A stretch of 64,000 nucleotides of DNA from Aldehydirespirator sp965200005 (GTDB lineage: Bacteria > Actinomycetota > Acidimicrobiia > Acidimicrobiales > Aldehydirespiratoraceae): the NCBI GenBank assembly GCA_965200005.1, contig OZ241331.1:1-64000 (forward strand), read 5' to 3'. How positions within the stretch are numbered: position 1 is the stretch's first letter; each line of letters opens with the position of its first letter. Below the pieces are notes generated by a model. That model saw nothing but the letters and a program-made list of their open reading frames with translations. It was not told the origin of the DNA and did not search any database. This document shows positions 24,518 to 33,326 of the stretch, piece by piece. A program made the position numbers and the translations under genes.

Positions 24518-26247
24518 CGCTGCGACGGGTCAACGACGATTTCAGAGTTACTACGACCCGCCGGCACCATCGGGTAAACATTCTCTTCAGCAGCGCTGCG
24601 GAACTCAACCACAACCGGGCGATCATTGATCTCGTTTGCTTTAGCGATCACAGGTGCTACCTCTTCGGGAGACTCAACCCGCATACCGACACATCCCATT
24701 GCCTCAGCCCACATCACATAGTTAGGCACCTCATGGGAGAGATACACCTCGCTGTAACGCTCCTCATAAAACATTTCCTGCCACTGGCGCACCATGCCGA
24801 GATACGCATTATTGAATAGGGCCACCTTGATTGGTATGCGTTCCGTCGAGGCTGTCACAAGCTCCTGTGCTGTCATCTGGAAGCAACCATCACCATCAAC
24901 TGCCCAAACCATGCGATCTGGCATTCCAACCTTGGCACCAATTGCTGCAGGAATCGAAAAGCCCATCGTGCCCAGGCCACCTGAATTGATCCACGTATAG
25001 GGATGCTCAAAGTTGAGATACTGGCTCGCCCACATCTGATGCTGACCCACACCAGAGGTGACGATTGAGTCAGACGGGATCGAATCCCGCAACATTTCAA
25101 GCACATATTGAGGCTTGATGAACTCACCGGGCTCTGACTGCTCATAGGTCAGCGGGTACCGCTCCTGCCAGCCACTGATCTGTGACCTCCAAGGTTGGCG
25201 ATCCGGCTGAGCATCTTGGCCACCACAATCACGCACAGCGTCATTAAGTGCTTCAATCACGAGCCTGCAATCACCACGAATGCCAATATCAGCAGCCCGC
25301 ACTTTGCCAATCTCAGCGTCGTCAATGTCAACGTGAATGACCTTGGCATCGGGAGCAAAACCATCAACACGACCCGTTACGCGATCATCAAAACGCGCAC
25401 CCAGAGCAATCAACAAATCAGACTGCTGCATGGCGGTGACCGCGGTGTAATTGCCATGCATGCCAGGCATCCCCAAGCACAACTCGTGACTGTCGGGAAA
25501 ACAACCACGAGCCATAAGTGTCGTAACAACAGGCACATCAGTCATCTCAGCTAGCTCACGCAACTGATCAGCGGCTCGCGCCTTGAGAATACCCCCACCC
25601 GCATAAATCACGGGGCGCCGCGCTGCACATATGAGGCGAGCAGCTGCCTTGATCGCAGCAAGATCGCCATGGCCGGCCGGCCGATAGCCGGGCAGATCCA
25701 TTACCTCATCGGTCGGCTCGTACCACTCCATAGCTGAGCGGGGGTTGTTCGGATCGACGATGTCTTTGGGGATGTCCACTAGCACCGGGCCGGGCCGCCC
25801 AGTAGTTGCAATATGGAAGGCCTCGTGAACGATGCGGGGGATGTCTTGAGCCTCGGTCACCAGGAAGTTGTGCTTAGTGACTGCCATCGTGATACCGGTC
25901 GTGTCGCACTCCTGGAAGGCGTCCGTGCCGATAGCCGCGTAGGGCACTTGACCCGAGATGCACACAACAGGCACCGAGTCCATGTATGCATCACAAAGTG
26001 CCGTAACTGCGTTGGTCGCACCCGGGCCTGAGGTGATCATCATCACGCCCGGGCGACCCGTTGCATGTGCGTATCCCTCGGCCATGTGGCCAGCGCCCTG
26101 CTCGTGGCGCACCAGGATGTGGCGGATTGTCGACTCGATGATCGGGTCATACACGGGCAGGATCGCCCCGCCCGGAAGCCCGAACACTACATCTACACCC
26201 TCACGCTCCAGGGTCTTGACGAGTGCCTGTCCGCCGTTGAGTTGCAT
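24514..26247 (-). CDS. ilvB: Acetolactate synthase large (catalytic) subunit
   Basis: 577 residues; GGGAG lies 8 nt before the ATG. ThDP enzyme motifs are clear: FGLPGGAILPVYD and the activating Glu in LVRHEQGAGHMAEGYA at the N-terminus, and GDGCFQMTAQELVTA ... NNAYLGMVRQWQ for ThDP/Mg binding at the C-terminus. It condenses pyruvate with pyruvate or 2-oxobutyrate, the first committed step of branched-chain amino-acid synthesis. A leader peptide, promoter and terminator-like hairpin lie upstream (26306-26434), pointing to attenuation control of the ilvBN(C) unit. Confidence 0.97.
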   Translation of the reverse strand: MQLNGGQALVKTLEREGVDVVFGLPGGAILPVYDPIIESTIRHILVRHEQGAGHMAEGYAHATGRPGVMMITSGPGATNAVTALCDAYMDSVPVVCISGQVPYAAIGTDAFQECDTTGITMAVTKHNFLVTEAQDIPRIVHEAFHIATTGRPGPVLVDIPKDIVDPNNPRSAMEWYEPTDEVMDLPGYRPAGHGDLAAIKAAARLICAARRPVIYAGGGILKARAADQLRELAEMTDVPVVTTLMARGCFPDSHELCLGMPGMHGNYTAVTAMQQSDLLIALGARFDDRVTGRVDGFAPDAKVIHVDIDDAEIGKVRAADIGIRGDCRLVIEALNDAVRDCGGQDAQPDRQPWRSQISGWQERYPLTYEQSEPGEFIKPQYVLEMLRDSIPSDSIVTSGVGQHQMWASQYLNFEHPYTWINSGGLGTMGFSIPAAIGAKVGMPDRMVWAVDGDGCFQMTAQELVTASTERIPIKVALFNNAYLGMVRQWQEMFYEERYSEVYLSHEVPNYVMWAEAMGCVGMRVESPEEVAPVIAKANEINDRPVVVEFRSAAEENVYPMVPAGRSNSEIVVDPSQR

Positions 26248-26305
26248 GAGCGGTCTCCCGGAGGGTTGTGGTGGCTGGTGGGCGAACTCCGACCGTACGC
26301 GAAAC

Positions 26306-26325
26306 GACCCCCCTATCGGGAGGCC
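26306..26325 (-). terminator. Putative ilvB attenuator terminator
   Basis: On the transcript GGCCUCCC pairs with GGGGGGUC across a GAUA loop, followed by GUUUC. It lies between the leader-peptide stop (26357) and the ilvB ribosome site. This is where a transcription-attenuation terminator would be expected. The U-run is short, so efficiency is uncertain. Confidence 0.5.
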
Positions 26326-26356
26326 TGCGCACGATCGGATTAGGTGCGAACGCGCG

Positions 26357-26398
26357 CTATCCGACGAGTACTTCCACGAGTCTGGCAGCGTAGTTCAC
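26357..26398 (-). CDS. ilv leader peptide, 13 aa, Leu/Val-rich
   Basis: GTG-started ORF encoding MNYAARLVEVLVG then TAG. Five of 13 residues are branched-chain (two Leu, three Val), clustered at the end as LVEVLV. It begins 7 nt after a good -10 box, so its transcript is probably leaderless. A hairpin terminator and ilvB follow. This is the classic layout of ribosome-mediated attenuation: scarcity of charged Leu/Val tRNA would stall the ribosome and prevent termination. The peptide itself probably has no other function. Confidence 0.7.
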   Translation of the reverse strand: MNYAARLVEVLVG

Positions 26399-26405
26399 GT
26401 CGGCG

Positions 26406-26434
26406 ATTATGGCGCAAACAAAGCGCTTCGGCAA
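26406..26434 (-). promoter_or_regulatory. ilv operon promoter
   Basis: Minus strand: -35 TTGCCG (26434-26429), exactly 17 nt spacer, -10 CATAAT (26411-26406). The predicted start site is at or next to the leader-peptide GTG (26398). Both boxes are close to consensus and the spacing is ideal. Confidence 0.65.
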
Positions 26435-26445
26435 CCAGTCGCGTT

Positions 26446-28844
26446 TCACGGCTCGAGCACCTGCAACAAGGCGGGGCCAAGCACCTCGCTAGCGAGCAGT
26501 TCGGCACGATCGAAGTCGACATGCATGCCGTCGGAACGTCCGTAGCGGCCCTCGTATCCGGAGTCGTCTAGGTGCGACGCAAAGTCGATCAAAGCAACGT
26601 TGGGGTTGCCAGATTGAGATTGCTCCTGATCGACGAGTTCTTGTATCAGCGTGTTGTAGGCCATGGCACGCTCAGCGGCGATTGGTTCGCCTTGACCGTA
26701 GAAGGCAAGCAGGGGCGCCGCCGCAGTGAATACGACCGTTGCGTTGAGACTCGCGGCTCGATCAATGAGTGAGCGGTAGGAGTCTGTGATGTCGGCGTAG
26801 AGATCATCGTCGAGCAACGAAGCCCATGACCCGTCAGGGCGTCGATGTTCGAACTGCACCGAACCGTGATCTACGACGAGTATCGCGGCCGATCCTTCGA
26901 AGATGACATCGTCACGGCAGGCATGGTCGTGGATCATCCACGATCCCCGGTCTTCGTTGGGTGTGGCGCTTACGATCCGCCAACTGCGAGCGGGTGTCAT
27001 GGCGGGCGAGCATCCAACTCTGGTGTGATCCACCACTGCCATTACTTGGTTCGTATCAGCCCAGCGGCGCAGTCCATCAGCGATGTGAACACCAGTTGAG
27101 TCACCGAGAACGGTCACAATTGGCACAGCTGTGACCACTGGGGCCTCAGTTGTAGCGTTCGTCGAGGTGGCAGGCGAAGTGTTGTTGACACCGCCTGTCT
27201 GAGGCGCCGCAACTGCGGGATCGGTGTCAACTCGAGGCGATGTCTCTTCACGGCCAGTTGACGAACGACCTGCTGGCTCCTCAACGACGACGCTGCCCAA
27301 GGCGTCGCTCCCAGCTGCCTCCAACTCGTTGGCCTTTGATCCTTCGGTCAAGGCGTGAGCGCTCTCGGGAGTGACATCGTGTTCCCCCGACGAAGCGGCT
27401 CGGCTGTCAGAGTCCGCACCGCTAGTAGCACCTTCAACTTCGGAATCGATCGTGGTGTTCGCGTCATCGAAGCCCGCGCCGGCTACCTGAGGTGTTTCCG
27501 GAACGGCCTCAACGGTTGATGACAACGAGTCAAACAAATCAGAGGAGCGAGGTGGTGAACTCAACGCAAGTGTCGGGTCACCCGCATCGAGTTGTGCCGT
27601 CGTAGAGGCTGAACCTGCATCGGAGGCGGCGATTGCCCACTCAGGCAGCTGTGCCGCCCCTTGACGTTGTTCGCCGACGCCTCGAGCCGGCGACGATCCG
27701 GCTACAACAGCGACACAAACAACAGCAACGATCGGCGCTGCTGTTAGCAGCAACTTGATGTCACCCGCTCCACTGCGTACACGTATCGGCATCTCGATCA
27801 GGTGATACGAAGCCTCGGCCGCGGCAAGCGTGACGGCGATCACCAATGGGGCGCTCCAGTCGGTTAGCTCGGCTAGCGGCCAGTGGAACAGGTAGATGGC
27901 ATAAGAGCGCGTACCCAGCCAGCACAAGACCCTTGTCGACAGCAGACTCGACACGACTCCGGGCCGCACCGCGGCAGCGATCAAGACGACCCAGCACAGA
28001 GCCATGACCTGAGGTCCGCCACGGAAGACCAGCGGATCTGCAGGGCCAAGGCTCATCAATGCCACGACCACGATCACTGTCGAAACCCCCGTGGCAAGCC
28101 GTAGCCGATCGATGTGCTACGTCCCGCCGCCGAACCACGATCACATAGCGGGGAAGTGCCCGCGAAACGACCGAACACAGTGCTGCGACGTGCTCCGATC
28201 ACCAATAAGGCACCAGCAGCAATCTCAAGGGCTCGGGTTGGTGTGGCGACATAGGCGTCGGGCGAACCCCACCACAGCACAATCCCTGCAACTCCAACCA
28301 AAACCATCGCTGTGACAACGGCGACCGGACGTCGCGTGAACGCCACTGCTGCAGGCACTACCAGGTAAAACTGCTCTTCGATCGCGAGCGACCAGAAGTG
28401 AGCCAACGGTTCGGGACTGGCATCAAAGATGGCGGCGTATCCACCCGAGTCGGCAGCGCTGCGCCAGTTGAACACATTGAGCACAGCAGCCAAAGCGTCC
28501 AAGCCGATCTCGCGCATTGCATGATCGTCAAGCGCTGCTGTCATTGCCAGCACCAACACGATCGTGGCCAGTGCCGCAGGCATCAGCCGACGGACTCGTC
28601 GTGCCATGAAGCGCGCCAGATGCAAGCGGCCGGAGGTGGTTATCTCCCTGTCGACAAGCCCAACCACGAGATAACCCGACAGCGTGAAGAACAGGCTCAC
28701 ACCAAGCCAGCCGCCCGGCAGCAGGTCAGGCCAGAGATGAAAGCAGACAACCCAGACAACAGCCAGGCCTCGAACCCCATCAAGACCGAGATGTCGCTTC
28801 GTGTTTAGGGCCGGTGCCGATGCCACTCGCGGCTGTTGGTCCAT
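26446..28844 (-). pseudogene. Acyltransferase 3 (OafA-like) with C-terminal SGNH domain, one frameshift
   Basis: Two reading frames together make one about 800-residue protein. Frame 1 starts at ATG 28844 (LDGVRGLAVVWVVCFHLWPDLLPGG, LFFTLSGYLVV, AHFWSLAIEEQFYLVVPA) and runs off-frame near 28117-28125, stopping at 28074. Frame 2 resumes with the last membrane helices (VLCWLGTRSYAIYLFHWPLAELT, YHLIEMPIRVR), a Ser/Thr/Glu-rich linker, and an SGNH esterase-like domain (VLGDSTGVHIADGL; SDGMHVDFDRAELL). One missing base explains the break; a stop in one frame prevents simple read-through. The intact protein would O-acylate a cell-surface glycan. It resembles the intact paralog at 59748-62303. Assembly error cannot be excluded. 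Confidence 0.75.
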
Positions 28845-28845
28845 C

Positions 28846-28866
28846 GGGCGCAAGTTACTTGCGCCC
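28846..28866. repeat. Perfect 9-bp intercistronic hairpin
   Basis: gggcgcaag-tta-cttgcgccc lies between the kinase-like gene stop (28877) and the acyltransferase ATG (28844), ending one base before the ATG. It could tune translation of the downstream gene or act as a weak terminator or processing site. Confidence 0.6.
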
Positions 28867-28876
28867 TGTGCGGGGT

Positions 28877-30928
28877 TTAAGGCAGAGCACTCCCGGTTAG
28901 TTCGAGAGCTGCCATCGCCCTATCTCTGAAGTCGCTCTTGGGGCGCCGAACTGTGATGGTGCAAAGCCGGAACAGGCACACCGCTTCCCGCATCGCCAGA
29001 TCTTGCTCATCCCATCCGAAGCGTTCAAGCGCAAGACGCTTGAACGCCTCATAACACTTGTCATGAGTGCCAGATTTGGTGCGTCCGTTATGTGACGCCC
29101 AACGAAGATGAGCGAGGAAGTTGCCGACATCAAGAAGTGGGTCGCCTGGCCCCGCTTCCTCATAGTCAACGAGAGCAACTCTGCCATCGGGCATGAGAAT
29201 CATCTGATCGTCATAGAAGTCATTGTGAGCTACATCAGTAGGCCTCCATGACTTAACGAAGCGGTCTAACTTGCCCGTTATCTGATCAACACCGGCGATG
29301 GCCTCGTTGTCGTTGCGTAAGGCATGACGAAGCATGCGGTCTGCTCTGCGGTAGAAGCCACCCAGTTTGAAGGCACGTGTTTTGCAGGACTCCAGAGGCA
29401 GCGACCAGAGGCTCTCTAGACCGTCAAGAAGCGTGACCAGATCGGGGGTTTGACCTTCTCGCAGCGCCTCTCGCATGTTGATTCCCGGTATCTCCGGCAT
29501 CCATATGGCGCCGCCCTTCTCCCACACTCCAACGATTGGAGGACACACGAAGGCGGACTGCTCTACGATCTTCGCGGCCTCGACGATGGTCGACAGCGAG
29601 CCAGAGCGAACAACCCGCACGTAGAAGTTTGCTTTTCCGGCGCGATGACGGAGAACCGCTCGATTGCCCGGTCGGTACCGGACCGTTTCCACCGCCATCT
29701 TGCGTCTGGGAACCGGCAAGACATGCTGTTCAACCAAGCGGAGTGCTCCTTCTGGAGCTGCCGCAGTCTTGAGCCCCGCAAGGTAGGGATCATCAGGAAA
29801 CTGGATTAGTTCCATTCGATCATTGCGATGCAACCTGACCGTGAACATCTCTTCTGGGATGTATCGATTCCGCCAAGTCGCCTTGTATGAAACTGTTGCG
29901 ACACGACCAGGAGTGTGACTGAAGTAACGCACCCGTATCTGGCTGAGATCTACATCAAAACGTCGGATGCGGTCGCGCCATGCACTCCAAACCCACTCTG
30001 AGTTAAACAGCTTCGAAAGCCTGGGCAGTTCGGGATCTCTTGGGAACTTAATGTCGGGAACTAAGGGCACCGGTGGTGCCGTCCGAGTCCGGCGGCGGCG
30101 TCGTGCTCTATTTGAAGATGAACTGGGACTGCGAGCCGCTACGTCCTCACCTAGATCGCCTAAGCCACTATCGCTTGCGTCATCACTCTCGGTACCATCA
30201 TTATCAGTCAGAGTCGGCGTATCAAACCCATCCGAATCCGTACCATCATTATCAGTCGGAGTGAGGGTCGGAGTGGGAGTAAGTGTCAGATCACTGACTG
30301 GTTCGACAACAGGATCGGGCTCGGGATCAGGCCCCGGATCTACATCATCCTCTTCCGGTGCGTCTGCCAATTCATCCCGGAGTGTCGCTGCTGGTGGAAG
30401 AGTCGCGGTCAAGTTAGACGAACTTGACTCATCATTGTTTGATTCAACAGGATCAGGCTCGGGATCGTCGTCCTCGTCCTCGTCCTCAGGCTCTTCGACG
30501 TAATCGTCCCGCACAACCGCAACCGGTTGTGCTACCCCGCTTGAACTCTCAGACTCAGCAGGGTTGGAATTCGAATGTGTCTCCTCGCTAGGCCCCACAT
30601 CGGGTTTCGGTTCAGGCGCAGGATTGGGCTCATCATCCTCATCTTCATCCTCAAGTTCCGCAACGTGATCATCGCGGACAACCGCAAGTTGCGGATCTTC
30701 AACTTCTATCTGAGATGATCGAGTGGAGTCATTCTCTGGCGTGGTAGCCGTAGTTCCACCGTTGCTCGGCAGATCATTGCTGGCAAGGGAAGCAGCGTCA
30801 AGAGCGACAGCTCCAATGACACTTGTTTCATCTGAGGCATCAGAACCTGTTAAGTCGACGTTGCGCAAGACCATCGCAACCGCCACAACCAACGCCGTAA
30901 TGGCGACAATCCGAGTGACTGATCGCAT
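28877..30928 (-). CDS. Signal-anchored protein with acidic repeat linker and APH/kinase-fold C-terminus
   Basis: 683 residues. Residues 1-22 form a signal anchor (two early Arg, then IVAITALVVAVAMVL). Residues about 80-265 are low complexity: three imperfect repeats start with AVVRDDHVAE, AVVRDDYVEE and ATLRDELADA, each running into Asp/Glu/Pro-rich stretches, followed by a Thr/Pro/Asp section. A very basic patch, RARRRRRTR, lies at about 274-282. From about 305 the C-terminus has an aminoglycoside-phosphotransferase-like kinase fold with catalytic VAHNDFYDDQMILMPDGRVALVDYEEAGPGDP. Both the catalytic Asp and the metal-binding Asp are present. An N-terminal anchor would place the kinase domain outside the cell if exported, which is odd for an ATP-using enzyme. 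The acyltransferase gene follows 32 bp downstream. Confidence 0.7.
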   Translation of the reverse strand: MRSVTRIVAITALVVAVAMVLRNVDLTGSDASDETSVIGAVALDAASLASNDLPSNGGTTATTPENDSTRSSQIEVEDPQLAVVRDDHVAELEDEDEDDEPNPAPEPKPDVGPSEETHSNSNPAESESSSGVAQPVAVVRDDYVEEPEDEDEDDDPEPDPVESNNDESSSSNLTATLPPAATLRDELADAPEEDDVDPGPDPEPDPVVEPVSDLTLTPTPTLTPTDNDGTDSDGFDTPTLTDNDGTESDDASDSGLGDLGEDVAARSPSSSSNRARRRRRTRTAPPVPLVPDIKFPRDPELPRLSKLFNSEWVWSAWRDRIRRFDVDLSQIRVRYFSHTPGRVATVSYKATWRNRYIPEEMFTVRLHRNDRMELIQFPDDPYLAGLKTAAAPEGALRLVEQHVLPVPRRKMAVETVRYRPGNRAVLRHRAGKANFYVRVVRSGSLSTIVEAAKIVEQSAFVCPPIVGVWEKGGAIWMPEIPGINMREALREGQTPDLVTLLDGLESLWSLPLESCKTRAFKLGGFYRRADRMLRHALRNDNEAIAGVDQITGKLDRFVKSWRPTDVAHNDFYDDQMILMPDGRVALVDYEEAGPGDPLLDVGNFLAHLRWASHNGRTKSGTHDKCYEAFKRLALERFGWDEQDLAMREAVCLFRLCTITVRRPKSDFRDRAMAALELTGSALP

Positions 30929-31028
30929 CAGTAAGCGAGATTAGCACTCACAACTGACGAGTGCTCTCGGCGCAAGAATTCCCGACATCACCAGAGGTAA
31001 CTGCACTTTGAAGGTAACTTGCGGTGCG

Positions 31029-32375
31029 ATGATGTCTGAGGAGTCGCTTGCTAACGCTGAGGACAATATCGTGCGTTGGTTTGCCGTGCAGTTTGGCGAC
31101 GAGGTTGTTGAGTTGTCACGCCAACGTCGCTGGCGTCCGGTCTGGTTTGTAAGCGTTGAGCGGGACGGCTTCGTCCACGAATTGGTGGTTCGAGGCGACC
31201 GCACCGACATGCCGCTGATCTTTCCGCTTCAGCACGAGATGATCTTCCAGCAACTCCTAGACGACCATGGAATTCCCGTAGCCAAGGTGCGGGGTTGGAT
31301 TGACGAACCGACGGCGTTCGTCATTGACCGAGTCGCAGGTGAGGAACACTTCGGGCGAACTAACGACGCCGACAGGCGTGCAGCTGTTGATGACTACCTG
31401 GCGATCCTCGCTCGCATGCATGCCTTGCCCCTCCAGCCCTTTGTTGATGCCGGAATAACTCGGGCAGCCGGTCCAGGCGATGCCGGGCTCGTGGGACTCC
31501 GGCGCTACGAGCAGCACTTTCGCTCACTGAAGGCGCATCCCGAACCATTCCTTGAATTCTGTCTCAGCTGGCTGTTCCGCAACCCAGTCAACAGCTGCGG
31601 CCGCGAGGCTCCAGTTGTGTGGGATTCAGGACAGTTCCACCACAAGGCCGGGCGCATCCTGGCGTTGATGGACTTGGAGTTGGGCCATCTCGGTGATCCG
31701 ATGATGGATCTCGCAGCCTGGCGAATGCGTGACACCATCGTCGGTTACGGCGACATGGGAAAGCTCTATGAGCGGTACGAAGAACTCAGAGGCGAGCCGG
31801 TCGACCATGCGGCGATCCGCTGGCATCACATGGCTTTCACGCTTGCCAACATGCTGGCTTACAGCCATGCACTGCGCGAGCCATCCCAGTCTTCTGACTT
31901 GATGACGAACCTGCAATGGTGCTGTGAGACCAACTTGTTTGCGACCGAAGCCTGGGCCGAACATCTCGGTATTGAATTGCCGACTGTTGCAATGCCCGAG
32001 CCACGATTCTCAACTGCTGACGTTTGTCACATGCACATGGTGCGAGCGTTGCGCGCCATCAAGACAGATGATGCCTTCCTGCAACACCACCTGCGCACCC
32101 TGTTCCGTCTCGCTAGACACCTTCAGCGCCGAGACGAGATAGCCGATGCATTAGAAACTGCCGATCTCGATGATCTCGAAGAACTGTTAGGAGCACGCCC
32201 GCACAACTGGCGTGAAGGCGAAGCGAAATTAGAGGCCTGCGTGCTTGCCGACCGCACTAGTACGCACGACAAAGCTCTGGTACGCCTGTTTCACAAGCGC
32301 AACCTCAGAGCACACATGCTCCTCGGCCCACCAGGCTCAGCCATGACCCACCACCACACCATCCAACCCTTCTAG
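31029..32375 (+). CDS. Phosphotransferase-like (APH family) protein
   Basis: About 448 residues from the ATG at 31029; the frame extends to a TTG at 31008. The APH fold is seen in the N-lobe (VSVERDGFVHELVVRGDR, FPLQHEMIFQQLLDDHGIPVAKVRGW) and C-lobe (LARMHALPLQPFVD, LALMDLELGHLGDPMMDLAAWRMRD). The catalytic-loop His-Gly-Asp of relatives is altered to VWDSGQFHH, keeping the Asp. It resembles the acyl-CoA-dehydrogenase-associated (ACAD10-type) APH proteins common in Actinobacteria. Substrate is unknown; activity is uncertain. It is divergent from the other APH-fold gene at 28877-30928. Confidence 0.75.
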   Translation: MMSEESLANAEDNIVRWFAVQFGDEVVELSRQRRWRPVWFVSVERDGFVHELVVRGDRTDMPLIFPLQHEMIFQQLLDDHGIPVAKVRGWIDEPTAFVIDRVAGEEHFGRTNDADRRAAVDDYLAILARMHALPLQPFVDAGITRAAGPGDAGLVGLRRYEQHFRSLKAHPEPFLEFCLSWLFRNPVNSCGREAPVVWDSGQFHHKAGRILALMDLELGHLGDPMMDLAAWRMRDTIVGYGDMGKLYERYEELRGEPVDHAAIRWHHMAFTLANMLAYSHALREPSQSSDLMTNLQWCCETNLFATEAWAEHLGIELPTVAMPEPRFSTADVCHMHMVRALRAIKTDDAFLQHHLRTLFRLARHLQRRDEIADALETADLDDLEELLGARPHNWREGEAKLEACVLADRTSTHDKALVRLFHKRNLRAHMLLGPPGSAMTHHHTIQPF

Positions 32376-32403
32376 ATCACACCGCGGTGCCGTTGATTGG
32401 CGA

Positions 32404-33267
32404 TTAGATCATGTAGTAACGCTCGGCGTTCTTTCGGAAGAGGGCGTCACGCTCGTCATCGGAGAACCCGGCCGTGATCTCCTGATAGGCATCAACCATT
32501 GTGCGATACGAGCTATAGAGGCTGTCGACCGGCCAATTTGAGCCGAACATGCAACGCTGCACACCAAAGACCTCAATCACCGCCAGCACCCAATCTCGGA
32601 TACTTGCAATAGTCCAATTGTGGTCGGTCATGCCTAGACCGGAGATCTTGCAAACCACATTCGGAGCACCTGCCAGCGTCTTCAAACCTGACTTCCACGC
32701 CTCAAAGTAGTCCTTCGAGCGCTCCATCGGCATCCCGCAATGGCCCAGGATGAACTGCAAATCCCCGAACCTCTCTGCGGCCCGGCGGGCGCCCTGCATG
32801 CCCTCCCACGTGGAGTTCAGGTCATACACGAACCCAAGCTCACAAAGCGCTTCAAGGCCACGACAGAACTGCGGAGTTAGCAGATCGTCGCCTTGCACAA
32901 AGTTTCGAACCCCACGCATGTTGGCGTGCTCACCGTGGCGCTCAAGTTCTTCACGGGCCCTATCTGAAGCCAGGTCAGTCTTGGCGATAATGGCGTGCGG
33001 GTATCCGTGCTCGTCTGCGATCTGTTGCAGCCAGGCCGTCTCCCACACCTGGTCAGATCCTCCGTATTCGGCCTGAACGTGTACCGACTTGATGACATTG
33101 CAGTCACCAAAGTCATCAAGCAAATCCTCGATCAGATAAGAACGACGTATCGCCGAATAGTCCCCGACCACAGCGGTTTCCTCGGGATCTTCGTGTTCTA
33201 ACCACCGGTAGCACCCCCGGCTCATGTCCCAAAGATGATGGTGCGAGTCAACGAACGGCTGGCTCAT
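32404..33267 (-). CDS. Amidohydrolase_2 family (lactonase-like)
   Basis: About 287 residues. The ATG at 33267 is supported by AAGGAG 7 nt upstream and by the metal motif immediately after it (FVDSHHHLWD). TIM-barrel features include HVQAEYGGSDQVWETAWLQ, FILGHCGMPM, VVCKISGLGM and MFGSNWPVDSLY. This is the COG3618 group that includes L-fuconolactonase, L-rhamnono-lactonase and 4-sulfomuconolactone hydrolase. In a neighbourhood with a sugar transporter, mutarotase and dehydratase, hydrolysis of a sugar 1,4-lactone is likely (inference). Confidence 0.87.
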   Translation of the reverse strand: MSQPFVDSHHHLWDMSRGCYRWLEHEDPEETAVVGDYSAIRRSYLIEDLLDDFGDCNVIKSVHVQAEYGGSDQVWETAWLQQIADEHGYPHAIIAKTDLASDRAREELERHGEHANMRGVRNFVQGDDLLTPQFCRGLEALCELGFVYDLNSTWEGMQGARRAAERFGDLQFILGHCGMPMERSKDYFEAWKSGLKTLAGAPNVVCKISGLGMTDHNWTIASIRDWVLAVIEVFGVQRCMFGSNWPVDSLYSSYRTMVDAYQEITAGFSDDERDALFRKNAERYYMI

Positions 33268-33326
33268 AACGCTCTCCTTGCCGGTCACCGGATGTCGAAA
33301 GCTGCTTGATGGCAATTTGATAGCAG

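Noticed and set aside
29967..30503. Ser/Gly-rich plus-strand ORF opposite the acidic linker
   Set aside because: Low-complexity antisense of Asp/Glu/Pro codons; not a separate gene.
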